Source of the DNA: an uncultured Eubacteriales bacterium
Lineage (GTDB): Bacteria; Bacillota; Clostridia; Monoglobales; Monoglobaceae
Assembly: GCA_905205855.1 (NCBI GenBank)
Contig: CAJLFL010000114.1
Coordinates: forward strand, 1-6,275
Length of the DNA: 6,275 nucleotides
Direction: 5' to 3'
Part shown: in pieces, positions 6,028 through 6,275 of the stretch
How the letters are laid out: every line of letters starts with the position of its first letter
Position numbering within the stretch: position 1 is the first letter of the stretch
The notes under the pieces: generated by a model
The model's input: the letters and a program-made list of their open reading frames with translations, nothing else
What the model was told of the DNA's origin: nothing
Database searches by the model: none
Program-made: the position numbers and the translations under genes

Positions 6028-6275
6028 TTATTTCTCCTTTACGCTTTCCCAATCCTTTAAAAATCTCTCAATTCCGGCATCGGTCAGCGGATGCTTCATC
6101 ATCTGACACAAAACCTTATAGGGAATGGTTGCAATATGTGCGCCGCTTAAAGCTGCGTCAACAGCATCCTGAGGGCCTCTGATGCTTGCAGCTATTATCT
6201 CGGTATCAATAGCATGTATATCAAAAATTTCTGCAATTTCTTCTATCAAAGTGTTTCCGGAGGACGCAATGTCGT
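6028..6275 (-). CDS. Transaldolase / fructose-6-phosphate aldolase-like protein, C-terminal part (5' end outside window)
   Basis: The frame is open from the window's right edge to a TAA at 6028-6030, giving 81 complete codons of the C-terminus. It continues upstream of a TTG at 6249, which is not a real start. The end of a class I aldolase TIM barrel of the small transaldolase family is recognisable: TEIIAASIRGP, then a helix (DAVDAALSGAH), the strand IATIPYKVLCQMMKHPLTD, and the closing helix GIERFLKDWESV. The Schiff-base lysine lies in the missing part. Transaldolases move a dihydroxyacetone unit between fructose 6-phosphate and erythrose 4-phosphate, making sedoheptulose 7-phosphate. The related FSA enzymes cleave fructose 6-phosphate, and this fragment cannot separate the two. 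The gene ends 2 bases before the isomerase ATG and holds its ribosome binding site, so the two are one operon. Confidence 0.85.
   Translation of the reverse strand, partial: DIASSGNTLIEEIAEIFDIHAIDTEIIAASIRGPQDAVDAALSGAHIATIPYKVLCQMMKHPLTDAGIERFLKDWESVKEK
6034..6039 (-). promoter_or_regulatory. Ribosome binding site of the GmhA-like gene, inside the transaldolase gene
   Basis: On the minus strand AAGGAG lies in the last sense codons (AAG GAG AAA) of the transaldolase-like gene, 8 bases before the ATG at 6025. It decides the isomerase start and implies coupled translation. Confidence 0.7.

Noticed and set aside
6026..6052. Upstream ATG (6052) as start of the GmhA-like gene
   Set aside because: It would overlap the transaldolase-like gene by 25 bases and add a non-conserved basic stretch. 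The ATG at 6025 has the well-spaced AAGGAG.
6247..6249. TTG at 6249 as start of the minus-strand transaldolase-like gene
   Set aside because: The frame stays open to the window edge (upstream codons read DIASSGNT), and the protein is clearly only the end of a TIM barrel.
1..6275. A novel defence, mobile or CRISPR-type system
   Set aside because: No transposase, integrase, nuclease, reverse transcriptase, regularly spaced short repeats or terminal inverted repeats were seen. The content fits surface proteins and sugar metabolism.

Overview
The window looks like ordinary chromosome from a Gram-positive member of the Clostridia, most likely a gut Oscillospirales/Ruminococcaceae-type bacterium. 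This is inferred from low-to-moderate GC composition, AGGAG-type ribosome binding sites, Sec signal peptides, BspA-like leucine-rich-repeat surface proteins, and an S-layer-homology (SLH) anchor of the style common in that group. No RNA genes, CRISPR array, insertion sequence, phage gene or recognisable defence system was found.

Layout. (1) Bases 1-422 hold the 3' end of a plus-strand gene of unknown function. A perfect 14-bp inverted repeat overlaps its stop codon. (2) Bases 423-515 are a short AT-rich intergenic stretch with promoter-like elements and a ribosome binding site. (3) Bases 516-5364 hold two large plus-strand genes separated by 10 bases. The first encodes a 627-residue secreted BspA-like LRR protein with three C-terminal SLH motifs. 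The second encodes a 984-residue secreted BspA-like LRR protein with about 25 repeats and no SLH or LPXTG anchor, ending in a small non-LRR domain. The second gene's ribosome binding site overlaps the first gene's stop codon, so they are probably one transcription unit. (4) Bases 5370-5397 form a strong intrinsic terminator between convergent genes. (5) Bases 5408-6275 (minus strand) hold a tight two-gene unit: the 3' end of a transaldolase-like gene, then a GmhA-like SIS-domain sugar-phosphate isomerase.

How the genes may work together. The LRR pair probably makes cell-surface or secreted proteins for adhesion or ligand binding. The SLH protein would be held on the cell wall and its partner would be released or held indirectly. 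On the other strand, a transaldolase and a GmhA-like isomerase share sedoheptulose 7-phosphate as a plausible common metabolite, which could feed heptose synthesis for a surface glycan. A link between that pathway and the surface proteins is only speculation, because the two units are convergently transcribed and separated by a terminator.
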